The notes under the pieces: generated by a model
The model's database searches: none
The model's input: only the letters and a program-made list of their open reading frames with translations
Told to the model about the DNA's origin: nothing
NCBI RefSeq assembly: GCF_027942865.1
Contig: NC_134524.1
Coordinates: 20,885,536-20,949,535, forward strand
Direction of reading: 5' to 3'
DNA from: Odontesthes bonariensis
Lineage: Eukaryota > Chordata > Actinopteri > Atheriniformes > Atherinopsidae
Length of the DNA stretch: 64,000 nucleotides
Program-made: the position numbers and the translations under genes
Shown here: positions 46,935-59,742 of the stretch, piece by piece
Position numbering within the stretch: the stretch's first letter is position 1
Layout: each line of letters starts with the position of its first letter

Positions 46935-47278
46935 AGTATTTGTTATCAACAACGCGGCACCTGCCTCCACAAGTGCTTTACATAAAATAAAAGCATTGCA
47001 GCAGGGAGTGTAAGAAGCATTAAAAATACATAAAAGAATATAAAGAGAAACAAATAAAATAATTTAAATGAAATTTACTACTTTCTGCAGATTTGTTGAC
47101 TGCATATGGACTCTTGAGTTCCACCAGGATCACCAACGATGCATGTTTGGATTGTCCAGGATGGACTGCACTGCTGCAGGATGACTGACTGAATCATTTT
47201 TTAAAAAAGCAGATGCACAGGTGTTCCTACGATAAGAGTCAAAGGCACAGAATGAGATGCAAATAGATGACACATCCG

Positions 47279-48363
47279 TTAAATCCTATTAAATTCCGAA
47301 GTTCCCTCCTCCATGACAGCTTCTGCTGCCATTTTCATTGCCTCCATTGGATTTTTTGCTCCCTTTGCTGCATCACGTCCAACAATACCACCTTTTACTC
47401 CTCCAACTACAGCTGCGGTTGCTACTGCCACACCAGCAACAACGCCAGCCAGTGCTACCTGTCCTCCTGCTGCCGCCATTACTGTTCGAGCCCCCGCTAG
47501 AGCCGATATCTTTTTTGAAGACTTCAATAATTCTGCTGGTCTCACAAAGCTTAGAACATGTTTAACCATGATTGCCACACCGAAAAAAGCCCCCAACAAA
47601 GCTCCCGTCGCTGCACCTGTCAGGCAGATCATAAAATCATTGAACACATCTGTTTTGGCCTGTTTTCTGACCTCCTCTGGGGTCAAGTTTCCTGATGACT
47701 CTCTTATGCGCGCTTCCCGTATCTGTATTTTTCTCTCCGCACTCCGCAGAAGGCCATTGGTGTAGTAGCGCCCGCTGTTTTCCACGACCATCTTGTCTAT
47801 TGTTTGAAGTAACGCCTCCAGCTGGAACTGGTTGCTCCTGTAGTTGTTCTGCTGTTTGTTTTTCCAGTTTACGCTGTCAAAGACATGACACCGGCCGCCA
47901 CACCTCTTCACCAGATCATTCAATTTCTCATTCTGACTGACAAACTCTTCAATTTTCATCCCTTCGGGGAGCTGGTTGCCGTGAGTGAAGACAATCACGG
48001 CGTACTGTAACGCACCTTCTGAGAAATTTTCCAGTATTTTATTTATGACCTCCTGCTCGTGCTTTGAGAATTTGTCCACCCTAAGTACAATAAGAAAAGC
48101 ATGAGGGCCAGGAGCGCACTCTGTGATACAACTCATTATCTCAGGCCTCACATCCTCCTCAGACTCGGTGTCAAAAAAACCAGGGGTGTCGATCAAAGTG
48201 ATGCTGCTTCCATCGATGGCCCTGGTCTCCGCTTGGCATTTCTTGGTCCCAGAGTTGGGAGTATGGTTTACCTCGAAAAGATCTTCTCCAAAAAAGGTGT
48301 TGCCCAGGTAACTTTTCCCTGATCCAGTTTTCCCCAGCAGGATGAGCCTCTTTGTGGTTGACG
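47279..48363 (-). CDS. GIMAP/AIG1-family GTPase with hydrophobic C-terminus
   Basis: Large coding exon for 360 aa, entered in phase 1, so a short first exon with the start codon is missing. P-loop GKTGSGKS lies near residue 10, DTPGFFD near 55, and the AIG1 conserved box ECAPGPHAFLIVL near 80; then VFTHGNQLPEG. The C-terminal third is rich in Gly, Ala and Val, with two hydrophobic stretches (GALLGAFFGVAIMV and GVVAGVAVATAAVVGG), suggesting membrane contact. GIMAPs are GTP-binding proteins of immune cells. The frame stays open upstream through a LINE tail to 48532, but that part is repeat-derived and excluded. It lies about 600 nt downstream of the GIMAP-macro gene on the same strand, a tandem pair. 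Confidence 0.88.
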
Positions 48364-48449
48364 CTAGAAGAGAATAATGACTCTGATCAGTACATGAGTT
48401 TGTTTTTTTAAAGCAAGCTATTTCCCTTTTACTTTGGAGGAAACAATAG

Positions 48450-48543
48450 CAAGGCAAGGCAAGGCAAGGCAAGGCAAGGCAAGGCAAGGCAATTTTATTT
48501 ATAGAGCACAATTCATACACAAGGCAATTCAAAGTGCTTCAGC
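48450..48543 (-). mobile_element. LINE 3' tail with AAGGC repeats
   Basis: Eight or so AAGGC units, then sequence whose reverse complement is GCACTTTGAATTGCCTTGTG and TATAAATAAAATTGCC, the 3' end of the LINE type seen at 52270-52926, here in opposite orientation. Confidence 0.8.
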
Positions 48544-48947
48544 CATTGCATGAAGTATGCTTTGGTTTAATTCAAGAAGCACTAATAAAAAGACCTGATC
48601 CACTACATTATTGCCTTCACATTTAGTAAAAAAAACAAAGAGCCAGGTTTCCATTCATTAGTAAAGCTAATTTTAAGTGATCTTTATAGATATGGAAGAA
48701 AAGAAAAACAAATCAGGTACAGGCTACGTTGCCAGTGGTTGTAATTCAGTGGAAGTTGTCCTGAGTTGATACAAACCTTGATATGGGAGAAAAAAAACAA
48801 CAGCACAAAAGGAAAATGGAGAGAACTCTTCTTCAGGAATGACTTGAAACAGCTGGTGAGTCTCGGCATATTAATCTTTGCCAAGTCGAACGTGATTCAC
48901 ACAGTTGTTTCCATTCCACCTAATGTGCTGCAAGTCTCCTTTGAAAC

Positions 48948-51081
48948 TTAAAAAGAATGTATAAACTTTTCCTTTTTAAACCTCTCCATTAAACTTCTCT
49001 TACACTTATCTTCTCTCTTGGGTCTCTTAGGGCTACACCCACCTTTGCCTTGATCTTGTTGCTGATAGTCATCGACGAACTCGTTACATTTCACAGATTT
49101 CTGAACGGATGTGAAGACCTGGAGAGACAAGAATGTACAGGGTTTAACATCAGTTCCCGAATACATTCATTCTTAAAAGACAATTTTACACAGTTATTTT
49201 AAGGTGTCCCTGATGAAAGATGACCGACTTGAAAACTTGAAAAACTATATTGCACTGCTGCGACCTGTGCCGTAGCACAAAAAGAATCCAAATCATCTGG
49301 AAACCAACTTTATAATAAGCAAAAAAAGGACTTTGTAAACTCTTCAGTTGTGAATAATTAGTGGCACCATGCATTAATTACCTCATAAGTCTCGTCATCA
49401 TTGGGGTATATGACAATGCGGACCAGGAGCGGTGAGCTGTTGGTTCGGCCCTGTTCAAATTTATTAACTTCCTCCAGTAACACCTTGGCTACCACGGTGT
49501 CAGGAATACGAAGGGCAAGCCCAGACCCGAGCACCGGAAAAGCGACAGATCCAAACCCTCTGTTCTCACAGGCAGTCAGGATGTTGCTGATGCCCACTCG
49601 CAGCACCTGTAAAAGATAAACATCCAGAATTCTTCAAGGGCATGCACACAGCTTAATGGAAACACGCCCCACGCACACTGCTCTCACGACAAGAAATTCG
49701 AACGGAAATGCCCAGTAATTTCACCTGAACTGGAAGTCCATTTTCATCATTATCCCAGCGACAGAGGTTGAGGAAGAACACTGCATGAGATGGAAGTCCA
49801 GGCAACCCCTCCACCAGCACTGAGTCGCCAGGCATCGATTCATCTCTTTCTTCTGCTCGAAACCTTGAAGTCAGCTGAGGACCGACGATTTCATTCAAAA
49901 TGTTCCCAATTCGGGTAGAGAGAGGATAATGGAGAACCATGGGTGATACCACGGCATCAACCTGAAAGAAGAACAGGACATGTGGTGCAGATTGAACAGC
50001 AAATTAGTCAGCTTACTGGTCTGTAGCCACAGTGATGTGAAATATGCAAAAAAGAAAGAAGCGTGGCAATTAGTTGTCAAGCCAGCAACTGTGTGTTTGC
50101 ATAACTTTATAAGAAGGAAATGGTGAATATGCAGATAGAGAACAGCTGATCTATTTTGAGAGATGCTTCCTGTCACCTGATGATTTAAAATCAGACATCC
50201 ACACCACTTTAAGTTTTGCAAGGTATTTCTCACCTGTTGGGTCTCGATGGTCCCCTGAACAATCTCTACACAGACTCTGCCTCCAGAGGCTTCAGGAACT
50301 GCATCGAACAACTCGTCTTTCTGTGACACATGTCCCGGTGATGACTGAATGCGTCTTTCCTCCTCTTGAATTTGTCTGTTCACTGCTTGTAGCATCTCAT
50401 TGGTGTAGAAACCTCCACTGTTTGTGTTCACCATCTCTGTTATTGTGTTGAGCAGATTTCCCACCTGGATCTGGTTGTTTCTGTATTTTTCATGCTGGTT
50501 GTTCTTCCAGTTTTTGTTGTCAACCACATGGCAGCGGCCTCCACATTTCTCCAGGAGATCACGCAGATCCTCATTTCCACTCACAAACTCTTCAATCGTC
50601 ATCCCTTCCGGGAGCTGATCGCCGTGAGTGAAGACGACCACAGCATATTTGAAAGCTTCCTCAGAAAAAGTTTGTTTTATTTTAGAGACAACCTCTTTCT
50701 CCTGCTCCGTAAATTTCTCCACTTTAAGTATAATGAGAAAAGCATGAGGGCCAGGGGGGCACTCGGTGATGCACTTTGCTGTCTCAGGTTTCAGGTCCTC
50801 TATATTTTTGCGATTGTCAAAGAATCCAGGAGTGTCGATCAATGTGATGTTTCTTCCATTAACCTCTCTGGTTGCACTCTGGCATTTACTTGTTTCAGAG
50901 TATTCAGTGTGATTCATCTCAAACACTTTCTCTCCAAATATGGCTTCAGCCAGGCTGCTTTTCCCAGCTCCAGTTTTCCCGAGTAGAACGATCCTTAGGT
51001 CTGCTGCAAGAAGAGAGTAATGATTTCAGATTAATGATAATTGCATGTAACTAATTGTTGTTGTACATCTTCAATTAAGTC

Positions 51082-51128
<47 letters not shown>

Positions 51129-51389
51129 ACATATATACACATCCACATACACCCATATATATATATAGATATATTTTCCACATATTAATCAGAAATGGTT
51201 GTTTTATAAAGCTACGGGAACATAAACTACCATATAACTGTCACTGAATCAACTGACTTTCATAGTTAAACAGAATCTTTTTTTTAAAGACCACAGCTTC
51301 CGCTTTTCTTGTTGCTGCAAGTTTTTTTTAAAACCATGTTGTGAGAACAGGAAGTTCATTTGCGTACCATCAAAACAGTATTTGTGCAT
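48948..51389 (-). CDS. GIMAP/AIG1 GTPase fused to a macro domain
   Basis: Exons in transcript order: 51368-51389 (proposed start), 50234-51003, 49725-49961, 49382-49606, 48948-49118. Phases all agree; about 474 aa. The GTPase has P-loop GKTGAGKS (residues 16-23), DTPGFFD (64-70), ECPPGPHAFLIIL (about 88-100) and VFTHGDQLPEG. From about residue 247 a macro domain follows: VEIVQGTIETQQ at the end of the GTPase exon runs directly into VDAVVSPM in the next, then SVAFPVLGSGLALRIP. Because the macro fold starts inside the GTPase exon, this is one gene, not two. The usual Asn-rich ADP-ribose-binding loop after the DAVV strand is changed (SPM), so hydrolase activity is doubtful. The tail is Lys/Arg-rich. 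The 22-nt first exon is a best guess. Confidence 0.82.
51084..51170. repeat. TA/TG microsatellite
   Basis: About 40 bases of alternating TA followed by TG and TA-rich repeats in intron 1 of the GIMAP-macro gene. Confidence 0.9.
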
Positions 51390-52269
51390 TAATTCCAGAC
51401 TCTTTAACCTACGCAGAAAATAATGTTTTCAGTCACCCTCTGTGACTCCAGAAATCAAATGAAAATTGCAAATGACATGCACTGATCTATTCATTCTAGT
51501 CAGAAAAAGCAGAAAAACGTTGTATGACGAAGCTACTATACGTTACGTGTAATTTCACCGTCACAAGTTGTGCAAGTTTCCGGAACGCTGTCAGTGAAAA
51601 TGTGAGTAAGTCAAACTGACACATCCAAGCTTAATGGTGAGATATATGCATTCAGTAGACCTGAATAGCCTGCAGTATGTTCTCTTATTTGTGTAATGAT
51701 GTTGAGGCTCGCATGCTAACCTCAAAATTTGTAGTTAATTGTCTGTGACTACAGTTTTTCCTTGTAGCCTGTCAGCCACTAACTGCCCTTCAAGTCTTCA
51801 CTAAGTTGGGTCAAAACGTTTTGTTTCTTTGTTTGCGGGGTTTTTACAGATTTTAGTACAGTGTGCATAGTATTTTTCACAGATCCAGTCAGTATAAATT
51901 TAAAAAAAAATGTTTTAAAGGCGGAGCCAATGTCAAACCTTTGAGAATAATTTGACTTGAGACTTCCTCTAAATGTGGATGGGAAATTCCTATGTTGCAC
52001 GAGGTGTTAACCAGTCACAACATTTTAAACATAGAATAAAATGCAGCGTAGGCAACTGTGCATGTAGAGCTGATATTATTTTTAAGTTCCTCAAATGATT
52101 CCCACCATTCATCACAAGCACATCCTTCCTCTGTCTGCACCCACTGCATTTTCCTCTAAAAGGCACATGCAATTTGTCTTATCCTTACAGTCTTTTGGCA
52201 CAAAAACAGCAACATTTTAAGCTCATACCAATTTATAAGGAATTCAAACACAGTTATAGAGCACATTCC

Positions 52270-52926
52270 TGTGCACTACAGGAATTATTCAGCTTATTCA
52301 GAACTCTGCTGCTCGAGTCCTCACTAAGACCAAAAAAGTGGACCACATCAGTCCAGCTCTGAGGTCTTTACACCGGCTGCCTGTCCATCAGAGGATAGAC
52401 TTTAAAGTTCTGATGCTGGTCTATAAAGCTCTGAATGGTCTAGGACCAGAATACATCAGTGACTCCCTGACCCAGTATGAACCTTGCAGACCCCTCAGGT
52501 CATCTGGATCCGGTCTTTTATCAGTTCCCAGAGTCGAACCAGACATGGAGAAGCTGCATTCAGCTTCTATGCTCCACATGTCTGGAACAAACTCCCAGAA
52601 AGCCTCAGATCAGCTGAAACACTCAGTGTATTTAAGTCCAGGTTGAAGACACACCTATTTTCAGCTGCATTTGAATAAAGCTCCAAATCTTAATCACATT
52701 TTAACTACTGATTTTATCTATTGTTCTTATTTCTTTCTTTTTTGTTTCAAATTTAAATCTTGCTTTTTATTTCTCTGATTTTATCTATTGTTCTTATTTC
52801 TTTAATTTTTGTTTAAAATTGAAATCATGCTTTTTATTTCTACTGTTTTAATGTCTCTGTAAAGCACTTTGAATCACCTTGTAGTTGAATTGTGCTATAC
52901 AAATAAACTTGCCTTGCCTTGCCTTA
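52270..52926 (+). mobile_element. 5'-truncated L2/Rex-like LINE 3' end
   Basis: Encodes the C-terminal end of LINE reverse transcriptase: ALRSLHRLPVHQRIDFKVLM, then YKALNGLGPEYISDSL, frameshifted near 52550 into YAPHVWNKLPESLRS. Its 3' UTR ends ...GTGCTATACAAATAAACTTGCC plus TTGCC repeats. Confidence 0.88.
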
Positions 52927-55597
52927 CAGTATCAGTTTAAATTGCTTTTAAAAACCAAGCACCAGCTTAATTAAGATGGTTCTTTCTGCAGAAACGGGCG
53001 CCTCCTGAAGGCATGATGAAGTACCTAACAAAGCTGGGGGACACGGGCTTTGAGGACAATGGCTCTCAAACCATGCGGACCTGCAGACTTTCCTGAGTAG
53101 TATCTCATCAGTTGTCTCCAAGCATGGTGGTGTACATGACAGATGGGGGTAAAAGAGATGTCAGGTTGCAGAATGTGGCACTCACAAAAGGTGGTGGAGA
53201 TGTAAGAAAGTGCAGAGGAAGACAACAATGGCTGTTGGTTGCAGAGTCACGGCAAACGGGTGGGTCGGAGGACGGGCAGCAGCCATGAACCCATTTCACT
53301 TATCAATTCAGGCTTATCGCTGCAAAAAATATATGAATTCCTGCTCTTCCTCCCTGGTAATTCACACATGCCAGACAGAGCGAGCTCAGCCCCACATTGG
53401 TGTGAGCCCTGTGGTGCTGTAATGGCCACTGGCTGTGTGATGTAAAAAAAAGCCCTCTTTGTCCAACAGCACACAATGTTGGTGATGCCAACATACTCTT
53501 TAAAGGTAATATGAGCAGGTTTACACCACCTAAATGAATAACCTCAATTTTGCAACCTTTGTGTGTTTTTCTTTTTGATTTCAGCAGTGTTGGGGTCACA
53601 CACTCTCTCTTCTTGCCAGACCTCTAAGGACAGAGGTCTCCCAGCTCCCTGTGTGTGTCCAACGTGTTTCTTTTTCAAATTTAACATTCTGCAGTTTGAC
53701 ACCGATTTCGGATTGTTTTGCATTTGATTTGATCTTAAAACGATATTAACAATAATTATCCAATAAATCATCAGTTGGTATTTTTTGACTGGGGTGGCAG
53801 GTGGGGTGGCAGACCGCTTTTCAGGGGTGGCGGCTGCCACCCCGTGCCACCCTGGTAGTTTTGCGCGTACTGTGGGCCCTCCTCTCTCGCTTTGGAGTGT
53901 GAAGGGTGTGACAGAGATTTGGTCTGAAGGACTCCATGGTAACCTCGGTTCTAGTACGTCACAAAGAGCTCTCAACATATGTGATGATAATGCCTCAACA
54001 ACATACGTCAATGCACGTCAATGTAAAACACGTGCATAACACGTGTTTTATACGTCACACGTCATTAAACGTCAGAGGCGAAAGTTTATAAATAGGACCC
54101 AGAGATCAACAGCTTTGTGTTTGGGAGGTTGTGGCTCCCCTCCCTCAGGGACCAGGTTGAGAGGCTGATGGCAGATGGGCGCTGAGTCTCGGCTGCCAGG
54201 ACAGCAGTCAGGCTCTTTCCATGCGCACAGTATGAGGCTGTGGCTGGAAGCGTCTGCTCCGCACTCGCAAGTCAGGCTTGTGTTGTGGACAGGAGCCCCC
54301 GGAATTGGTTGCGTCTTGTTCTCGGTCCTCTCATGTCCTTCTGATCCCTGAGTCTTTTGTGTTCATCCCAAACACCGCTGTCACTGCCGTGCATTGTTAG
54401 CCTCCATCACAACAGCTGTTCTCACTTTTCCATGGCAAGGAAACGAAATCAAATCATCACGGGTCCAACACATCACTTGTCCACTTCACTAGTGGGACCT
54501 GCTAGTAGGTTTAAAGGGGAAAAAACTGAGATCGGGTTTAAGTATTAAGTTAACCTGCTGAGTCTTGGAAATAACTAGAATAATGTTAACTCCTTGGCAG
54601 GAATAAAGATCTCTGCAGCTCTCTCATCCACATCATGGAATTTAAATTTAACATTTAGATTTAAATATTTAAAATATATCTAAGTTGACAAATATTGTTG
54701 TAAATGTGCAAAAAAGTGAAGCTCAAAAATTCACACGTTTTTTAAACATTGTTTGAAGCTAAATGTGATAAAATGTTGCTGTTATTTTCAGCGTGAGCAG
54801 CGTTACAAACGGCACCCCATAGACCCCAGCTGGGAGATGAACCTTGAACCGTCCCGCTGTGAGGCGACGGTGCTAACCATGACACCAACGTGGAGCCCAC
54901 AAAAGAAAACCATTTCACATAATGAAATGAATCCCCTTCTGAACCACAACATATATGATAAGCTACCATGGCTTCTTTTAGCTTATTGGAAACACATGTC
55001 ACAGAAAACTAACAATCTGCAAGACTTTATGGACTTAAACACAATTAAGATCCAAGACACAAGCTTGAAGACTGATAAAAATTGAGTGGAACCTGGAAAA
55101 GGCTTGAACTCAGTCCCTCTGCAGATCAGCAGGAACAGCTGAGAACAGGACTGAAACTAAACTTCACATTCCATGCAGATCAGTTTGGAAATGTACTGGA
55201 AGTAGTTTAATGAGGGGATGATGCTGAGAGCTTCTTCCTCTCATCCTGTTCTCAGCTGTTCCTGCTGATCTGCAACAACTCATATCTGACTGAGTATTTG
55301 TGGCTGCTCACTGACCACACTCCACATTACAATCAAACATGGAAACGTTGGGATGTCTTATGAGTGAGAACTTCATTGGAAATAAAACTGTCAAATATTC
55401 TGTTTAAACCTAAGGCAACCTGTACTTAAAACAAGTCAAAAGAGCGATTTTGTGTGTGTGTGTGTAAATGATTAAGATAAAAAGAAACCAACAATACAGG
55501 AGGTTTTTTTTATTCATGATTAACATTACATGCATAAAGAGCAGTGTTTGAACAGCAGTATACATGTTTCATATTAGAAAAACATCATTGTTAAACC
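52927..55597. other. Intergenic region, no clear gene
   Basis: Several short ORFs without family signatures. 53780-53870 has a G/C-rich inverted patch (GGGGTGGC...GCCACCCC). About 54785-54900 is a SINE-like stretch including CTGTGAGGCGACGGTGCTAA. A TG microsatellite lies at 55450. Confidence 0.45.
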
Positions 55598-56704
55598 TTA
55601 AAGGCCTACAGAAAGCTGACACTACACCCAATACATAATGATAATAAATACACAGAGGAACAATAATGATCATTGGACTCTACACCAAAACATTTCATAA
55701 ACGCATGAAATTTGCGATTTTGAATTTGCCTCTTGGAAATCCTTCCTGGAATTCCAGACTGGGGGCGGGGCTTCCGTGTGACGTCACAGGTGCCATGGGT
55801 TTTCCTGGCTGCCGCTAGCCTATTAGTATGCTTGTTGAGTGGTGAAGGCAATAAAACGTTGGGTTCAGTGCAGTTTTTATTGCGAGTAGATGTACGAAGT
55901 GCTGTGGGTGCGTGTGTTGCCCTCAGCAGCTCACACCACCGGGGACAGAGGAAGCAGAGAGACCCGCGGTCTTGTGTCTGTGTCTCCCTGTCCGCCTGCC
56001 TCCTCTCTGGTGAAATCAGCCGGAGCCATCCCGCCGTGTTCATCTCCCTACGGTGCGGACAGGAATCCACCTGGCGGAGAGCGGACACACCGCGGGATGG
56101 TTTCCCTGAAATCAGCCGGCAGAATGATCGCTCTGCCGAGATTTCCACTCTCCACCTGGCGGAGAGTGTGTCCGCTTTCCGCCAGGTGGATTCCCCCTGA
56201 GTGTCCGCACCGCAGGGAGCTGAACACGGTGGGATTTCACCAGAGAGGAGGCAGGCGGACAGGGAGACACAGACACAAGACCGCGGGTCTCTCTGCTTCC
56301 TCTGTCCCCGGTGGTGTGAGCTGCTGCTGCTGAGGGCAACACACGCACTTCGTACATCTACTCGCAATAAAAACTGCACTGAACCCAACGTTTTATATTT
56401 CCAAGCGACGTGCCGCGGCACACATCGAAATTTGCCGTGAAGAAGCTGTCCAGGTCTGGCAAACTGCTGGCTTCGCTACTAGAACTACTGGGGGTTGTTC
56501 CAGCAGCTGGCACTTGCGACGTCACGCACCTGTCGTTCCAGTTTGCCAAATTCGAGTCAAATGTGGTGATAGTTTATTGGGCCTAATCAGGACTATCCAG
56601 GGGCCTAAAATTATTTTAAAATCATAAAAAAATTCCATGGTATATAAGGAATCGATCTGCTATTTCAGTTTTGTGCAAAACATCACCTTTCTGTAGGCCT
56701 TTAA
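55598..56704. mobile_element. TTAA-flanked element with an inner 545-bp palindrome
   Basis: Ends TTAAAGGCCTACAGAAAG and its reverse complement. Inside, 55851-56395 is a large foldback: ATAAAACGTTGGG at the left and its reverse complement at the right, with arms of about 250 bp around a short centre. Long ORFs on both strands here arise from the palindrome. Confidence 0.8.
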
Positions 56705-58065
56705 AGCGATACAATGTAACTTCTCAAAAAGCCCACTATGGAGCTCCCCCTACAGGCTTGGAGGTAATGTACGGTTACACTGTCGTAAATACAACACCCT
56801 TTCACTTTCACGTTTCACGTTTGTTGACGAACCGGCGAGGAGTCAGAAGGTGCAAGCTATGTCGACCGAGAAGGTAAGAGTAATCAAATGTACCTGGGAG
56901 CGTGAGAGGGGTCTATTTGTTTTTGCGGTAGGTGTGCCAGAAAGCAAGTCGAAGTACTTCTGCTCAGCTCCCGGGCCGCTCCAGCAAAGTTACATAGCGC
57001 AGTTTTTCCAACTCAGACCCCCGAAGGGCATAGGAGACAGGCCAATCGTAATACAGTGGAAACCGCTTATAGTGGTCACGGATATAGTGATCAACCGCTT
57101 ATATGGATCAAAAGGCTTGGGACGGAATCATTTCTATACAAATGCTGTTTAAATAATTCGTTTATAGTGATCAAGAAATCCGCTTATAATGTTCATTTTT
57201 GGCCATTTTATGAATGTAAACATGTGCAAAAATAATTTTAAAACTACGTGTAGCTATTTTATTTTTTACTCCCTTGATTCCTTTCTGGACGTCTGCTTCT
57301 GCCCTATGCTTCTGCCTCGCTAGCCAACGTAACGAGTTGACACCGGGCAGCAAGCGCGCGAATCATGGCTGGAAAAAGGAAGTCATGGAGGAGCATGTGT
57401 CCGAGGATGGGTGCAGGAGAGCAGATTGAATGCGCGTGTGACCGCTGGAAGCTCCAGGCTGGTTCTTGTAAGATGGGAGGCCTGTGTTCATTCGATTTCT
57501 CCTACTTGTCGAGAATTGCTACTTTGTGGTTTTGCGCATGCGCCAAGCCGATTTTCTAAGTTTCGTTTTCACGCCAAGTAGCACAAATCGACAGAACACC
57601 GGCACGGAGGAGCATAGATCCGAGCAGGGGTGCTGAAAGGCGGATTGAATTCAAACTTTATTTCCTGACTTGTAAGAAAAAAAATGCACCGGCGGCACAG
57701 CAGAGAATAAGTTACGTACTGTATTTGAGTTAGCCTACAGTATGTCTGCGCACTGCGCAGTACTGTAATTAAACTTGCATGATAATAAAATTCAGTAAAT
57801 GCTGAAGCTATCCGTTTCATTTAATTTTTCTCATTGAAAAACGATACAAATGGCATTTAGATGATATTCTGCATAAAAAATAAGTGAAATACCTGTACTG
57901 TAATACAACTTCGGTTTTAGTAATCAACCGCTTATAGTGTTCAAATTGGCTCTGGACCAACGTGATCACTATAAGCGGTTTCCACTGTATTAAAACTCAT
58001 TCTAGCCGCACAATTTTTTTCAAGCTGTTATTTTAAGGTGGAAATGTTACATAGTATTACTTTAA
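56701..58065. mobile_element. TTAA-flanked element B, holding a Tigger copy
   Basis: Left end TTAAAGCGATACAATGTAAC, right end complementary to TTAAAGTAATACTATGTAAC. It shares its left TTAA (56701-56704) with the preceding element. Confidence 0.75.
57054..57987. mobile_element. Tigger/pogo-like Tc1-mariner element
   Basis: Ends CAGTGGAAACCGCTTATAGT and its reverse complement, with TA on both sides (57052-57053, 57988-57989). Inside, a short frame from 57365 begins MAGKRKS, possibly the transposase start; the rest is lost. Confidence 0.8.
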
Positions 58066-58663
58066 GGCAACATTCTCTTTAAACAGCCGATACTCTGTTC
58101 CAGTGACCTTTATCAGTCTTTGTATAATGCATAAAATAAGTGACAAAAACAATGACACCTGCATACAAAAGAGTCAACTACAGAAATCAATTTATCAACG
58201 AATCTGTACAAAACCACACCTGGCAAAGAAAACAGATTCCCTCAACTTCCATATTTAGATTGAACAAATTTGCTAAAAGAGAATTTAAAAATGTATTGTA
58301 ACACTTCCATCCCAATCCCAAATCAGCACAGAATAAAATGAAGACAGAAAGTAAAATAGGAAATGCTTTGATTATCAGGCAAAATGATTTCCCAACTGAG
58401 CAGAGCCAGACCGAACTTCCCGACCAAAAATGTTATGGGCGGGGCTAAGTTCGGCTGCCACCCAGGCTAGTATTTAATCGTACCTCCGACGCATGGCTTG
58501 TGCCTACGTCATTGTACACGCCCAGCATTTTATGTGTTTCGTGTGACGCTCTGCCACTAGGCAACGCCCCCGGAACTCGGCTTCAGGCGACACGGGTCAC
58601 CTAATACACTGTTCCCAGCCTGCCACACCACAGACGAAGCCATCAAACGCTTCGTCTGAGTGC
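58066..58663. other. Intergenic, partial repeat
   Basis: At about 58390-58470 an inverted stretch ends GCCACCCAGGCTA, like a TAGCCTGG-family end, but the other end is unclear. Confidence 0.4.
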
Positions 58664-59742
58664 TGCACCCTGTTTTAGAGGCAGTGTAGGTAATGAATTA
58701 TCTGTGAGAGTCATAAAACCCGACACTCCCTCTAAATGTGGACACAGGGAAAAACATTCGTTGCATCTGGTCCAAATCTGTTAAATCATTTTCAGTATTA
58801 ATTAAGATGGATTATTTGCTACTGTAGAAGCTGTGTGCAAAGATGGGGGTCAGTTCAAAACTGCTTTTAAAAACTAAGCCACATCACGGACCGCCTGAGA
58901 TGGTACTTACGCTGTATATCAAGACCAAAAATAAATAAATAAATAAATCATCATGATCTTACCCTTTACAATATATCAGTGTGCTCATGGAGATTATGAA
59001 CATTCACAGCTGTTTCCTTTACATTGTGCCGTTGCTTTTTCATAACATACTGATCAACACAGTCCACGTGAGAGGTCTGGTAAAACATTAACAGGAGCAT
59101 ATCTTTATTCCTCCCTGGTTGTAATGCTCAAACAGATTGTCTGTCCCAGGAAATGATTTATTTAGGTTGTATGTACATGACGCACAATTCATCACAGCTT
59201 GAAAAAGCAGAAATGGTTGCATGTTAAAGCTGCTCGGTGGGAACAAAACTATGTTGATACTACAAGTGATTTATCTGGAGTTGGAGCACATCTTATGATT
59301 TCAGGCACCCTGCTAACACTTTTAATGAGAAAAAGATGTTTTCTAAGTGGATTCTTGTAGAGTGTTAAAGTTTAGTTGAGGGGGACACTACCTGCGTTGT
59401 ACTTGATGTTTGGCTTTACATATGCAAACTTTAGAAACAACCTGAACATTTCTGACAGTATTTCAGGTTTTCACTGTGAATTATATCTATGAACAGACAG
59501 GCATTCACTGTGAAGATTGTAATATTCCATGTCAACTTTAAAAAAAAAAAAAAAGCCTGGAGAAATCAACCAGCCCTGGACACATTATCTGTGGGGTTCT
59601 ATAACCTGTAAATTAGTGGACAAAATAAAAGATTAAATCTGTGCAGAGAGTTTACAAATATACAGCTGAACAATGCTGCACACTGAACCCACAGCAGCAA
59701 TGTTTTATGCCATCCAATCTTGGTGAAGACAATGTGCGACTG
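58664..59742. repeat. 1.08-kb direct repeat, copy 1
   Basis: Runs from GAGTGCTGCACCCTG to GACAATGTGCGACTG. Nearly identical to 60442-61519 with scattered substitutions and small A-run differences. Non-coding. Confidence 0.9.

Noticed and set aside
48364-48532. N-terminal extension of the first GIMAP frame
   Set aside because: It reads through an intron boundary and AAGGC repeats of a LINE tail; not host coding sequence.
55606-56421. Long Arg/Ser-rich ORFs on both strands
   Set aside because: Both lie in the palindromic foldback and mirror each other; no family signature.
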